From NCBI GenBank assembly GCA_035545535.1, contig DASZYF010000173.1, positions 1 to 35,394 on the forward strand: a stretch of DNA of 35,394 bases. Direction: 5' to 3'. The position numbers and the translations under genes are program-made. Shown in pieces: positions 14,933 to 22,828 of the stretch (its first letter is position 1; the number at the start of each line of letters is the position of its first letter). The stretch is from DASZYF01 sp035545535 (GTDB lineage: Bacteria; Actinomycetota; Actinomycetes; Mycobacteriales; CAJCIY01). A model generated the notes under the pieces. It saw only the letters and a program-made list of their open reading frames with translations, was not told the DNA's origin and ran no database searches.

Positions 14933-15799
14933 CTACGACAGCAGCTGGATCGCGCCGCGGACGCACTCGCTCGTGATCGGCAGCGGGCCCAGGCGCTCGC
15001 CGTCGGCGTAGCTGACCTCGCCGGGCGCCTCCAGGCGCACCACCCGGGCGCGGTGCTGCTGGACGGCCGGGTGGCGGACGTGGGTGCCCTTGTAGACGGT
15101 CGGGAACATGCGGGCCAGCGTGAACCGGCTGACCGCCCCGATGACGACCACGTCCAGCAGCCCGTCGTCGGCCACCGCGGTCGGCACGATCTGCATGCCG
15201 CCGCCGTAGGCCGCGCCGTTGCCGACGGTCACGAAGCAGGCGTCGGTCTGCAGCTCCTCACCGTCGAGCGTGATGCGGAACGGGATGGGCTTGAGGCCCT
15301 TGAGCTCGAGCAGGGTCGCCAGGTCGTACCGCCGCGGGCCCTTCGGCCAGTGCAGGGCGTTGCCGCGCTCCTGCACCCGCGAGTCGAAGCCCGCGCCGAG
15401 CACGTTGACCCACCAACCCCCCTCCCACCGGACCGCGTCGACCGGGCGGGTGCGCCCGGCCGCGATCACGTCCGCGGCGGCGACGGCGTCGAACGGCAGG
15501 CCGAGGTGGCGGGCCCAGTCGTTGCCGCTGCCCGCGGGGATGATGCCGAGGGGGGTGTCGGTGCCCGCGATCGCCTGCGCGACGAGGTGCACCATGCCGT
15601 CGCCACCCACCGCCACGACGGCGTCGACGCCGTCGGCGACCGCCTTGCGGGCGATGTCGGTGGCATCGGCGGCGTCGCGGCCGGTGACCACGCGGACACC
15701 GATGTTGTGCTCACCCAGGCGCTGGGCCACCGGCCCGACCGCCGTGGCGCCCTTGCCCTTCCCTGACGTCGGGTTCACCACGAGCACGCATTGCTTCAC
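14933..15799 (-). CDS. Diacylglycerol kinase-family lipid kinase
   Basis: A 288-residue soluble lipid kinase of the DAGK/YegS type. The N-terminal VLVVNPTSGKGKG is a nucleotide-binding strand. VVAVGGDGMVHLV carries the GGDG motif and GIIPAGSGNDWARHLG follows. The C-terminal beta-sandwich includes DACFVTVGNGAAYGGGMQIVP and DDGLLDVVVI. It phosphorylates diacylglycerol or a related lipid. GTG 15799 was chosen because GGAGG lies about seven bases upstream; codons further upstream in the open frame look non-coding. It follows tatC by 55 bp in the same direction. Confidence 0.93.
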   Translation of the reverse strand: MKQCVLVVNPTSGKGKGATAVGPVAQRLGEHNIGVRVVTGRDAADATDIARKAVADGVDAVVAVGGDGMVHLVAQAIAGTDTPLGIIPAGSGNDWARHLGLPFDAVAAADVIAAGRTRPVDAVRWEGGWWVNVLGAGFDSRVQERGNALHWPKGPRRYDLATLLELKGLKPIPFRITLDGEELQTDACFVTVGNGAAYGGGMQIVPTAVADDGLLDVVVIGAVSRFTLARMFPTVYKGTHVRHPAVQQHRARVVRLEAPGEVSYADGERLGPLPITSECVRGAIQLLS

Positions 15800-15854
15800 C
15801 GATCGCCTCCGGTCATGGCGGAGAAGCGTGCCATGACCTCTGGCGGGGGCGTCG

Positions 15855-16835
15855 TCACGGGATGTCGTCCTCACGGTTGACGGGCGATGGCGGGGCGACC
15901 GGTGAGGGTCCGTCGACCGGGTCGATGCTGGTGTCGAGCGGCGAGGTCTCGTCGTCGGCGAGGTCCGCGTACAGCGACCGCGAGTCGCGGGCGGCAGCCC
16001 GGCGGTCGTGCACGCGGCCCACGAGGATCGTCACCTCGTAGAGCAGGCACAGCGGGATCGCGAGCGCGAGCATCGTGAACGGGTCGGGCGTCGGCACCGC
16101 CACCGCGGCGAACGCGGTGAGGATGAAGTACACGACGCGCCGCCACGACTTGAGCCGGGCCGTCGAGATGATGCCGGTGATGTTGAGGATCGACATCGCG
16201 AGCGGGAACTCGAAGCCGAGCCCGAAGACGACGACGAGCGACAGCGCGAAGCTGACGTACTTGTTGACGTCGAGCAGCGTCACGATGTGGCTGCCGCCGA
16301 CGCCGAGCAGCAGCTCCAGTGCCTTGCCGAGCAGGAAGTACGCGAGCACCCCGCCGGTGACGAACAGGCCCGTGGAGATCGTGACGAAGATGTAGGTCCA
16401 CTTCTTCTCTCGCCGGTGCAGACCCGGCGCGATGAACGCCCACAGCTGGTACACCCAGATCGGCGCCGAGACGATCAGCCCGCCGAACAACGCGACCTTG
16501 AGCCGGAACCCGAACTGGTCCGTCGGACCGCTGGCGACGAACGTGCAGGAGTCGTGCACCGCCGTGGTGGCGCCGCTGAGCACCGGCCGGTACTTCTGCG
16601 GGACCTCGCAGTACGGCCGCCGGATGATGTGGAACACCTGGTCGTAGGCGACGAGCGCGATGACGGTCGTCGCGACGACGATCGCGAGGCTCGCCTTGGT
16701 GAGGCGCGAGCGCAGCTCGATGAGGTGCTCGACGAGCGACATCCGCGCGTCGTCGACGGTGCGGGCGCGGCGCTTGGCCCCGGGCAGCCGGACACCGGGC
16801 AGGCGCGGACGCCGGGTCCCCGTGTCGGCGCTCAT
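15855..16835 (-). CDS. tatC: Twin-arginine translocase subunit TatC
   Basis: A 326-residue polytopic membrane protein that recognises twin-arginine signal peptides. SLVEHLIELRSRL precedes the first membrane segment. FGFRLKVALFGGLIVSAPIWVYQLWAFIAPGLHRREKKW is the family core, and PTPDPFTMLALAIPLCLLYE lies near the end; about six membrane segments are present. N- and C-terminal extensions (about 30 residues, basic; about 50 residues, acidic and Pro-rich) are common in actinobacteria. ATG 16835 is 46 bp after tatA. Confidence 0.97.
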   Translation of the reverse strand: MSADTGTRRPRLPGVRLPGAKRRARTVDDARMSLVEHLIELRSRLTKASLAIVVATTVIALVAYDQVFHIIRRPYCEVPQKYRPVLSGATTAVHDSCTFVASGPTDQFGFRLKVALFGGLIVSAPIWVYQLWAFIAPGLHRREKKWTYIFVTISTGLFVTGGVLAYFLLGKALELLLGVGGSHIVTLLDVNKYVSFALSLVVVFGLGFEFPLAMSILNITGIISTARLKSWRRVVYFILTAFAAVAVPTPDPFTMLALAIPLCLLYEVTILVGRVHDRRAAARDSRSLYADLADDETSPLDTSIDPVDGPSPVAPPSPVNREDDIP

Positions 16836-16881
16836 CGATGGGCGTCAGGACCGGACCGGCCGGCGGCCGGTGCGGCTGACG

Positions 16882-17118
16882 TCAGGCCTGGTCCGTGGAC
16901 GGCTGCTTGGCCGTGCTCTCCGCGGCGTTCGGGGAGGGCTTCGCCGCGGTGTCGTCGCTGTCGGAGTCGTCGCCCCGAAGGCCCTTGGTCTCGGCCTTGA
17001 GGATGCGCATGGAGCGGCCCACGGAGCGGGCGGCGTCGGGCAGCTTCTTGTAGCCGAACAGCGCGATGAACACGATGACCAGAACGATGATGTGCCACGG
17101 CTCAAGACGCGCGAACAT
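16882..17118 (-). CDS. tatA: Twin-arginine translocase subunit TatA
   Basis: A 78-residue protein with one N-terminal membrane segment (WHIIVLVIVFIALFGYKKLP), the FG hinge, an amphipathic helix (DAARSVGRSMRILKAETKGL) and a polar acidic tail. TatA multimers form the transport path with TatC. A GAGGAAGG site lies just upstream of ATG 17118. It begins two bases after the small membrane protein ends, so the two are probably in one transcript. Confidence 0.96.
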   Translation of the reverse strand: MFARLEPWHIIVLVIVFIALFGYKKLPDAARSVGRSMRILKAETKGLRGDDSDSDDTAAKPSPNAAESTAKQPSTDQA

Positions 17119-17120
17119 GG

Positions 17121-17414
17121 CTACCTTCCTCGGCCGACGGGCGGGCGCCGCCGTACCTGCATCGTACGTCCGGCACCCCGCGCCGGTTCGCGACGCGACC
17201 GAACGGTGTCGGCACGGTCACCCGGCTCGTCACCCGGCCCGACGGCGCTGGTGACGGCGCTCAGCTCCTCCGCGGCGGCCGCGGCGTGCTCGCCGAGCTG
17301 ACCGAGCGCCCCGGTGAGGGTCTTCACGCTGCGCCACACCCCGAGGCCCGCCGTGAGCACGAGGATGACGACCAGGCCGACGGCCACCACCCAGGCGAAG
17401 AGGACCCAGAGCAC
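17121..17414 (-). CDS. Small single-pass membrane protein, unknown function
   Basis: A 97-residue protein with an N-terminal membrane helix (WVLFAWVVAVGLVVILVLTA), then an amphipathic Ala/Leu-rich helix (LTGALGQLGEHAAAAAEELSAVTSAV) and a basic disordered tail. The shape recalls DUF948-type proteins but I see no diagnostic motif. The stop lies two bases before tatA, so it probably heads the tatA-tatC transcript and may assist Tat assembly; that is inference. GTG 17414 is six bases from a -10 box TAACGT. Confidence 0.75.
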   Translation of the reverse strand: MLWVLFAWVVAVGLVVILVLTAGLGVWRSVKTLTGALGQLGEHAAAAAEELSAVTSAVGPGDEPGDRADTVRSRREPARGAGRTMQVRRRPPVGRGR

Positions 17415-17426
17415 GCGTCCACGTTA
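17415..17426 (-). promoter_or_regulatory. Leaderless -10 box heading the small-protein/tatA/tatC unit
   Basis: TAACGT (17426-17421) lies six bases before GTG 17414, within the 27-bp gap after the zinc-ribbon gene. It would drive the tat genes independently of the gene upstream. Confidence 0.5.
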
Positions 17427-17441
17427 GGGGCGTGCGGACGA

Positions 17442-17783
17442 TCAGGCGCGGGGGGCGGCCTGAGGGGCGGCGGCGAGGGCGGCGAGGTCGTCCGCGCCGG
17501 CGAGCGCCATCGCGAAGTCGAGCAGGTCGTCGTAGGACAGCGCGGAGCCGGTGTGCGGCTCGAGCGCCTCGGCGGGCAGGTCCCACACCGTGGCCTTGAC
17601 GCCGCCGCTCATGAGCAGCGAGATCACGTGCGCGTCGGCTGGCTTGCGGACCTCGTCCACGCAGCCGGGGCAGTCGAACGCGTAGTAGCTGAGGGGGGCG
17701 TGGCTGCACACCATGAGGCGCACATCCGCGTGCGTGAGCTCTACCTCACCACACGTGGGGCAGGTCGCCTTGATAGTGGTCAT
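17442..17783 (-). CDS. Small zinc-ribbon protein, unknown function
   Basis: A 113-residue protein with C8-x2-C11 (CPTC) and C38-x2-C41 (CPGC), a likely four-Cys zinc ribbon; C26 and H28 lie between. The second half is helical and acidic (WDLPAEALEPH, SYDDLLDFAMALAG) with an Ala/Pro-rich end. I do not recognise a named family. ATG 17783 (MTTIKATCPTC) was chosen for the strong GGAGGAGGG site upstream. The leader holds a perfect 9-bp inverted repeat at 17805-17827. It lies between pafC and the tat genes. Confidence 0.8.
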   Translation of the reverse strand: MTTIKATCPTCGEVELTHADVRLMVCSHAPLSYYAFDCPGCVDEVRKPADAHVISLLMSGGVKATVWDLPAEALEPHTGSALSYDDLLDFAMALAGADDLAALAAAPQAAPRA

Positions 17784-17804
17784 GAATGCGGCCCTCCTCC
17801 TGCG

Positions 17805-17827
17805 ATGACGCGGCGCTCCCGCGTCAT
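17805..17827. promoter_or_regulatory. Perfect 9-bp inverted repeat in the leader of the zinc-ribbon gene
   Basis: ATGACGCGG (17805-17813) and CCGCGTCAT (17819-17827) flank a 5-nt centre, 22 bp upstream of ATG 17783. It could be an operator for a dimeric repressor, or an RNA hairpin close to the ribosome site at about 17791-17800. There is no T-run, so it is unlikely to be a terminator. Confidence 0.6.
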
Positions 17828-17956
17828 GTGGAGGGTTCGGCCTGCTCATGACAAACCTTGATACGGGACCGGGATGGTCGTGGGCATGGTCCGTTCTGAC
17901 CGTTTCGGGCTAGGCCCGCGGGCTAACCGGCGCGGGGGTTCAGTAACCGGGCCCGA

Positions 17957-18925
17957 TCAGCGCGAGTAGGCGGCGAGGGCCTGGGAGGCCGCTTCCTGGA
18001 CGGATGCCGCGAGAACGTCCGGCTCGATGACGGTGGCCGCCCCGGACAGGCGGAGGACCAGGCGGCGGGCGAAGTCGACGTCGCGGCTGCGGAGCACGAC
18101 CCGCAGGGACCCGTCGGGCCTCTCGATGACCTCCTCGACCGGGTAGTACTCGGTCGCCCAGCGCGCCGCCGGCACGAGGTCGAGCACGATCCGGAGGTCG
18201 CCGTCGGACGGCTCGAACACGCCGTCACGGGTCTGGAGGACGTCCGCCTCGGCCGGCGGGTCGGAGGCGATGTCGAGCTCGACGGCCTGCTCGATGCGGT
18301 CGACGCGGAAGCTGCGGGGGGCACCGGCCCGGTAGCACCAGCCCTCGAGGTAGAAGTTGCCCTCGCGCACGAACGTCCGCAGCCCGTCGACGTCGCGCTC
18401 GGTGACCTCGTCGCGGGCGTCGTTGCGGTAGGCGAGGTGCAGGCGGCGGCCGTTCTGGATGGCGCCCTGGACCGTCGCGAGCACGGAGGGGTCGCGGACC
18501 CGGGCCCCGAGGTCGACGCTCACCGGGGCGCCCTCGACCTCGCCGATGGCGTCCCGGAGCTTCTTGAGGGCGCGCTCGAGGGCGTCGTTGCGCTCCATGC
18601 CGGGCACGTCGGCGATGGCCTCGGCGGCCACCTGCAGCGCGATCGCCTCGCTGCCGGTGAGGGTCAGCGGCCGGTCGAGGCCCTGGGCGTCGACGATCGT
18701 GATCGTGTCACCGTCCGGGCCGGGGACGATGTCGAGATCGATCAGCTCGAGGAAGCCGCGCGGCGGCAGGCCGCACATGAGCAGCATGTCGAGGTCGGCG
18801 CGCAGCTGGTCCTCGCTGACCCCGAAGTGCGAGGCCGCCTCGGACAGCAGGACGCCGGGCCGGGCCGACAGCCAGGGCACGAGGTCGAGCAGCCGGGACA
18901 GGCGGGCGTCGGGGCCGGCGGTCAC
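17957..18925 (-). CDS. pafC: WYL-domain transcription factor PafC
   Basis: A 322-residue protein: N-terminal winged helix (RLLDLVPWLSARPGVLLSEAASHFGVSEDQLRADLDMLLMCG), a central WYL domain (LHLAYRNDARDEVTERDVDGLRTFVREGNFYLEGWCYRAGAPRSFRVDRI) and a C-terminal WCX domain. PafB and PafC form the activator of the LexA-independent DNA-damage response in mycobacteria. GTG 18925 overlaps the pafB stop as GTGA, a sign of translational coupling and 1:1 synthesis. The proteasome was once thought to be its context, but its known role is transcription. Confidence 0.95.
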   Translation of the reverse strand: MTAGPDARLSRLLDLVPWLSARPGVLLSEAASHFGVSEDQLRADLDMLLMCGLPPRGFLELIDLDIVPGPDGDTITIVDAQGLDRPLTLTGSEAIALQVAAEAIADVPGMERNDALERALKKLRDAIGEVEGAPVSVDLGARVRDPSVLATVQGAIQNGRRLHLAYRNDARDEVTERDVDGLRTFVREGNFYLEGWCYRAGAPRSFRVDRIEQAVELDIASDPPAEADVLQTRDGVFEPSDGDLRIVLDLVPAARWATEYYPVEEVIERPDGSLRVVLRSRDVDFARRLVLRLSGAATVIEPDVLAASVQEAASQALAAYSR

Positions 18926-19905
18926 GAGGCCGCCCCGGTCGAACCCGGTCCGTGCGCGGGCTCGCGGCGCCCGAGGATCTGCTCGAGCCGCGCGACGACG
19001 GCGTCACGGACCTCGGGCGGGTCGAGCACGACGACGTCGGGCCCGAAGGTCACGAGCCACTCGGCCAGCCCGTCGGCGCTGGCGTACGCGATCGTGACCT
19101 CGTCCCCGTCGGTCGCCACCGCGGCGCGGCGCACCGCGTTCGCCTTCCCCGGCGCCAGCCGCAGGCACGCGGTGAGGTTGCGCTCGACCGGGACGTCGTA
19201 GCGGGTGAGGTTGGCGCGCAGGTCGATGCCTTCCGGCCGCTTGAAGGCGCCGGGCTTGCCCAGCAGCTCGACGTCGCCGACCATCCGGGACAGGCGGAAC
19301 GTTCGCTGCGCGTCGCGGTCGCGGTCGTGCCCGACCAGGTACCAGCGTCCCCGCCAGCTCACCAGGCCCCAGGGCTCCACGGTGCGCACGGCGGGCGTGG
19401 CGTCGCGCTCCGACCGGTAGCCGAAGCGGACCGCGCGGGCGGCCGAGGTCGCGGCGTACAGCGTGTCGAACAGCGGCCCGCTGCCCGCCAGGCGCGGCTC
19501 GAAGGCCACGCCCGCGCCCGGGTCGAGGTCGATGCCCGCGGCCTCGAGCTTGCGCAGGGCCGCCCCCGCCGGCGCGGCGAGCGAGGCGGACGACCACAGG
19601 CGCGCGGCCAGCGCGAGCGCCGCCGCCTCGTCGGCCGAGAGGTCGATGTCCGGGAGCTGGTACTGCTTCGGCAGGATCCGGTAGCCGACCTCGTCGTCGT
19701 GACCGTCCGTGCCCTCGGTGACGAGCGGCACGCCCTGCTCGCGCAGCGCCTCCTTGTCGCGCTCGAACATGCGGCGGAACGCCTCGTCCTGCGGGTCCTC
19801 GACCTCGTAGACGGTGGTGGCGAGCTGCCCGACCGTCACCGGGCGGCGCGCGTTCATCAGCGTCACGGTCAGGTTGACCAGGCGCTCCATGCGGGCCACC
19901 GGCAT
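18922..19905 (-). CDS. pafB: WYL-domain transcription factor PafB
   Basis: A 327-residue partner of PafC. The N-terminal winged helix (RMERLVNLTVTLMNARRPVTVGQLATTVYEV) is followed by a YxxDxxAFRRMFERDKEALRE-like segment, a WYL domain (VRFGYRSERDATPAVRTVEPWGLVSWRGRWYLVGHDRDRDAQRTFRLSRM) and a WCX domain. ATG 19905 follows pafA by 50 bp; either a GGAAG site or leaderless initiation from TAGGGT (six bases upstream) is possible. In mycobacteria the pair responds to DNA damage and controls recA and many repair genes. Confidence 0.95.
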   Translation of the reverse strand: MPVARMERLVNLTVTLMNARRPVTVGQLATTVYEVEDPQDEAFRRMFERDKEALREQGVPLVTEGTDGHDDEVGYRILPKQYQLPDIDLSADEAAALALAARLWSSASLAAPAGAALRKLEAAGIDLDPGAGVAFEPRLAGSGPLFDTLYAATSAARAVRFGYRSERDATPAVRTVEPWGLVSWRGRWYLVGHDRDRDAQRTFRLSRMVGDVELLGKPGAFKRPEGIDLRANLTRYDVPVERNLTACLRLAPGKANAVRRAAVATDGDEVTIAYASADGLAEWLVTFGPDVVVLDPPEVRDAVVARLEQILGRREPAHGPGSTGAAS

Positions 19906-19917
19906 GCTTCCACCCTA
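19906..19917 (-). promoter_or_regulatory. Possible leaderless -10 box of pafB
   Basis: TAGGGT (19917-19912) lies six bases before ATG 19905 in the pafA-pafB gap. The intervening GGAAGC could equally serve as a weak ribosome site for a longer transcript from pafA. Confidence 0.35.
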
Positions 19918-19955
19918 GCCACGGCGGCTTGTCGAACCGACCCTCCGATCCGCGC

Positions 19956-21314
19956 TCACATGGAGGCGATCAGGCGGTCCACGCGGTCGTCGTGGGCGCG
20001 GAACGGGTCCTTGCACAAGACCGTGCGCTGGGCCTGGTCGTTGAGCTTCAGGTGCACCCAGTCGACCGTGAAGTCGCGGCGCTTCTCCTGCGCCCGCCGG
20101 ATGAACTCCCCGCGAAGGCGGGCCCGCGTGGTCTGCGGCGGCACGCTCTTCGCCTCGAAGGTCGCGAGGTCGGTGGTGACGCGCTCGACGAGGCCGGCCT
20201 TCTCGAGCTTGTAGTAGAGGCCGCGGTTGCGGTTGACGTCGTGGTAGGCGAGGTCGAGCTGCGCGACGCGCGGCGACGCGAGCCCGAGGTTGTTCTTCGC
20301 GCGGTAGCGCTCGATGAGGGTGTGCTTCGTGACCCAGTCGACCTCGCGCGCCACCTTGTCGAGGTCGCCGGAGTCGACCGCATCGATCGTGCGGCCCCAG
20401 AGCTCGAGCACGCGCTTCGTCGTGGGGTCTCCCCCGCGACGGTCGACGAAGTCGCTGGCCTTCTCGAAGTACTCGCGCTGGATCTCCAGCGCGCTCGCCT
20501 CGCGGCCGTTGGCCAGCTTCACCTTGCGACGGCAGGTCATGTCGTGGCTGACCTCACGGATGGCCCGGATGGGGTTCTCCAGCGTGAGGTCCCGCATGAC
20601 CACGCCTGCCTCGATCATGCGCAGCACGATGTCGGTGGCGCCGACCTTCAGCAGCGCGGTGACCTCACTCATGTTCGAGTCGCCGACGATGACGTGCAGG
20701 CGGCGGAACCGCTCGGCGTCGGCGTGCGGCTCGTCGCGGGTGTTGATGATCGGGCGGCTGCGCGTGGTGGCCGACGACACCGACTCCCAGATGTGCTCGG
20801 CCCGCTGGCTGATGCAGAACACCGCACCCCGCGGCGTCTGCAGGACCTTGCCGGCGCCGCACAGCATCTGCCGGGTCACCAGGAACGGCACCAGGATGTC
20901 GGCGAGGCGGCTGAACTCGCCGTGCCGGCCGACCAGGTAGTTCTCGTGGCAGCCGTAGGAGTTGCCCGCCGAGTCGGTGTTGTTCTTGAACAGGTAGATG
21001 TCGCCGGCGATGCCTTCCTCGCGCAGCCGGCGCTCGGCGTCCATGAGCAGGCCCTCGAGCGTCCGCTCCCCCGCCTTGTCGTGCGTGACGAGGTCGACCA
21101 CGTTGTCGCACTCAGGCGTCGCGTACTCGGGGTGGCTGCCGACGTCGAGGTAGAGGCGGGCGCCGTTCTTCAGGAAGACGTTGCTGCTGCGACCCCACGA
21201 CACGACCCGGCGGAACAGGTAGCGGGCCACCTCGTCCGGCGACAGGCGCCGCTGACCGCGGAAGGTGCACGTGACCCCGTACTCGGTCTCGATGCCGAAG
21301 ATCCGCCGGTCCAC
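19956..21314 (-). CDS. pafA: Pup-protein ligase PafA
   Basis: A 452-residue glutamine-synthetase-like ligase that uses ATP to join the C-terminal Glu of deamidated Pup to substrate lysines. The catalytic motif RRIFGIETEYGVTC at the start includes the metal-binding Glu at residue 9. Other marks are NGARLYLDVGSHPEYATPECDN, FKNNTDSAGNSYGCHENYL, IINTRDEPHADAERFRRLHVIVGDSNMSEV and the small C-terminal domain. Unlike Dop it has no long insertion after the first strand. The length matches the family. GTG 21314 is seven bases from a -10 box TATCGT. Confidence 0.98.
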   Translation of the reverse strand: MDRRIFGIETEYGVTCTFRGQRRLSPDEVARYLFRRVVSWGRSSNVFLKNGARLYLDVGSHPEYATPECDNVVDLVTHDKAGERTLEGLLMDAERRLREEGIAGDIYLFKNNTDSAGNSYGCHENYLVGRHGEFSRLADILVPFLVTRQMLCGAGKVLQTPRGAVFCISQRAEHIWESVSSATTRSRPIINTRDEPHADAERFRRLHVIVGDSNMSEVTALLKVGATDIVLRMIEAGVVMRDLTLENPIRAIREVSHDMTCRRKVKLANGREASALEIQREYFEKASDFVDRRGGDPTTKRVLELWGRTIDAVDSGDLDKVAREVDWVTKHTLIERYRAKNNLGLASPRVAQLDLAYHDVNRNRGLYYKLEKAGLVERVTTDLATFEAKSVPPQTTRARLRGEFIRRAQEKRRDFTVDWVHLKLNDQAQRTVLCKDPFRAHDDRVDRLIASM

Positions 21315-21327
21315 GACGTTGACGATA
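21315..21327 (-). promoter_or_regulatory. Leaderless -10 box of pafA
   Basis: TATCGT (21327-21322) stands seven bases before GTG 21314, in the 71-bp gap shared with the divergent dienelactone hydrolase gene. No ribosome site is seen. Confidence 0.5.
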
Positions 21328-21385
21328 GGCCTCGCGAACCCCTCCGGACCGGATGCGTCACCCGGGCGTGGCAGGTTCTTGTCCC

Positions 21386-22069
21386 ATGAGCGCCCCTCTG
21401 ACCGAGATGACCCCTGCCGCAGACGCCCGCGGAGGTGTCGTCGTCATCCAGGAGGCGTTCGGCATCACCGACTACATCAAGGGCGTGCTGCGCGACCTGG
21501 CCGCGGCCGGCTGGCACGCCGTGGCGCCGCACATGTTCCACCGGTCCGGAGACCCGGTCTTCGACTACGCGGACTACGAGAAGATCGGCCCGGTCTTTGC
21601 CGAGCTGACCGCCGAGGGCATCGCCGCGGACGTCGACGACGCGTTCGCGGCCCTGGCGGCCGCGGGGTTCGCACCCGCGCAGACCGCGATCATCGGCTTC
21701 TGCATGGGCGGCAACGTCGCGACCATCACCGCGACGCGGAAGGTCGTGGGCGCGGCGGTCTCCTTCTACGGCGGCGGCGTCGGCACCGGCCGGTTCGGGC
21801 ACCCGCCGCTGATCGAGGCGGCACCGTCGCTCAAGACCCCGTGGCTCGGGCTGTACGGCGAGACCGACCACTCGATCCCGGTCGAGGAGGCCGATCAGCT
21901 GAGGGCGGCCGCGGCGAGCTCCGGCGTGGACACCGAGCTCGTGCTCTACCCCGGCGCCGGGCACGGCTTCCACTGCCACGACCGCAAGGACTTCAACGCC
22001 GACGCGGCCGCCGATGCGTGGGGCCGGATGCTCCGCTGGCTCGACCGCCACGTCGCGGCGCCGAGCTGA
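21386..22069 (+). CDS. Dienelactone hydrolase family protein
   Basis: A 227-residue alpha/beta hydrolase with the Cys-Asp-His triad of dienelactone hydrolases: C106 in GFCMGGN, D161 in GETDHSIP and H193 in GAGHGFHC. The N-terminus VVVIQEAFGITDYIKGVLRDLAAAGWHAVAPHMFHR is typical of the family. ATG 21386 was chosen because the protein then starts at the usual place; an in-frame start 33 bp upstream looks non-coding. The gene is the only plus-strand gene between pafA and prcA and is separated from the prcA stop by three bases. Its substrate is unknown and its link to the proteasome is probably only positional. Confidence 0.92.
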   Translation: MSAPLTEMTPAADARGGVVVIQEAFGITDYIKGVLRDLAAAGWHAVAPHMFHRSGDPVFDYADYEKIGPVFAELTAEGIAADVDDAFAALAAAGFAPAQTAIIGFCMGGNVATITATRKVVGAAVSFYGGGVGTGRFGHPPLIEAAPSLKTPWLGLYGETDHSIPVEEADQLRAAAASSGVDTELVLYPGAGHGFHCHDRKDFNADAAADAWGRMLRWLDRHVAAPS

Positions 22070-22072
22070 TCG

Positions 22073-22828
22073 TCAGGCCGGCTCAGCGGAGTCGGGCGGC
22101 GTCGTGTCGGCGCTGCCACCGGCCCGCTCGACGAGCGCGCCGAGCTCCGGTCCGACGATGCGCCGGAACGTGCGGCGCGGGCGCGTGCGCTCCATGACCG
22201 CCACCTCGAGCGTGCCGGCCGACAGCGGGGAGGGCGCCTCACCGGTCGCGGGTGCGGGCGCGCCCGCAGCGAGGCCCCTCAGCGCGATCTCCGCTGCTTC
22301 CTCGAGCGGCAGGCCGCTGCGGTAGTGCTCGCGCACGAAGGTCGTGATCGCCTCGGACTGCCCGCCCATCGCGACGAACTGGTGCTCGTCGGTGACCGAG
22401 CCGTCGTAGAAGAGCCGGTACATCTGATCGGTCTCGTCGTCGTCCCCGAGCTCGGCGACGACGACCTCGACCTCGAACGGCTTGTTCGACTCGATGAAGA
22501 TCGACCCGAGCGTCTGCGCGAACGCGTTCGCGAGGCCGCGGCCCGACACGTCGCGCCGGTCGTAGGAGTAGCCGCGCGTGTCGGCGTAGCGCACGCCGGC
22601 GACGCGCAGCGACTCGAACTCCGGGTACCGGCCGACCGCGGCGAACGCGATGCGGTCGTAGATCTCGCTGATCTTGTGCAGCGTGCGCGAAGGGTTCTCC
22701 GCGACGAACAGGATGCCGTCGGCGTAGGTGACGACGACGACGCTGCGGCCGCGAGCGATGCCCTTGCGCGCGTACTCGCTGCGGTCCCGGACGAGCTGTT
22801 CGGGGCTCGTGTAGAAGGGGCTCGTCAT
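22073..22828 (-). CDS. prcA: 20S proteasome alpha subunit PrcA
   Basis: A 251-residue structural subunit of the outer rings. The family start MTSPFYTSPEQLVRDRSEYARKGIARGRSVVVVTYADGILFVAENP carries the gate-forming N-terminus. RTLHKISEIYDRIAFAAVGRYPEFE and YSYDRRDVSGRGLANAFAQ are typical. The C-terminal tail (about 50 residues, Pro/Ala/Thr-rich and acidic) is variable and disordered. ATG 22828 overlaps the prcB stop as ATGA. The alpha rings dock ARC/Mpa through the QYL tail. Confidence 0.98.
   Translation of the reverse strand: MTSPFYTSPEQLVRDRSEYARKGIARGRSVVVVTYADGILFVAENPSRTLHKISEIYDRIAFAAVGRYPEFESLRVAGVRYADTRGYSYDRRDVSGRGLANAFAQTLGSIFIESNKPFEVEVVVAELGDDDETDQMYRLFYDGSVTDEHQFVAMGGQSEAITTFVREHYRSGLPLEEAAEIALRGLAAGAPAPATGEAPSPLSAGTLEVAVMERTRPRRTFRRIVGPELGALVERAGGSADTTPPDSAEPA

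Noticed and set aside
12377..15766. Open frame of 1129 codons on the plus strand opposite helY and the lipid kinase gene
   Set aside because: It lies antisense to genes with clear motifs on the minus strand, and its translation is Arg/Val/Asp/His-rich without any domain. Long shadow frames are expected in such GC-rich DNA.
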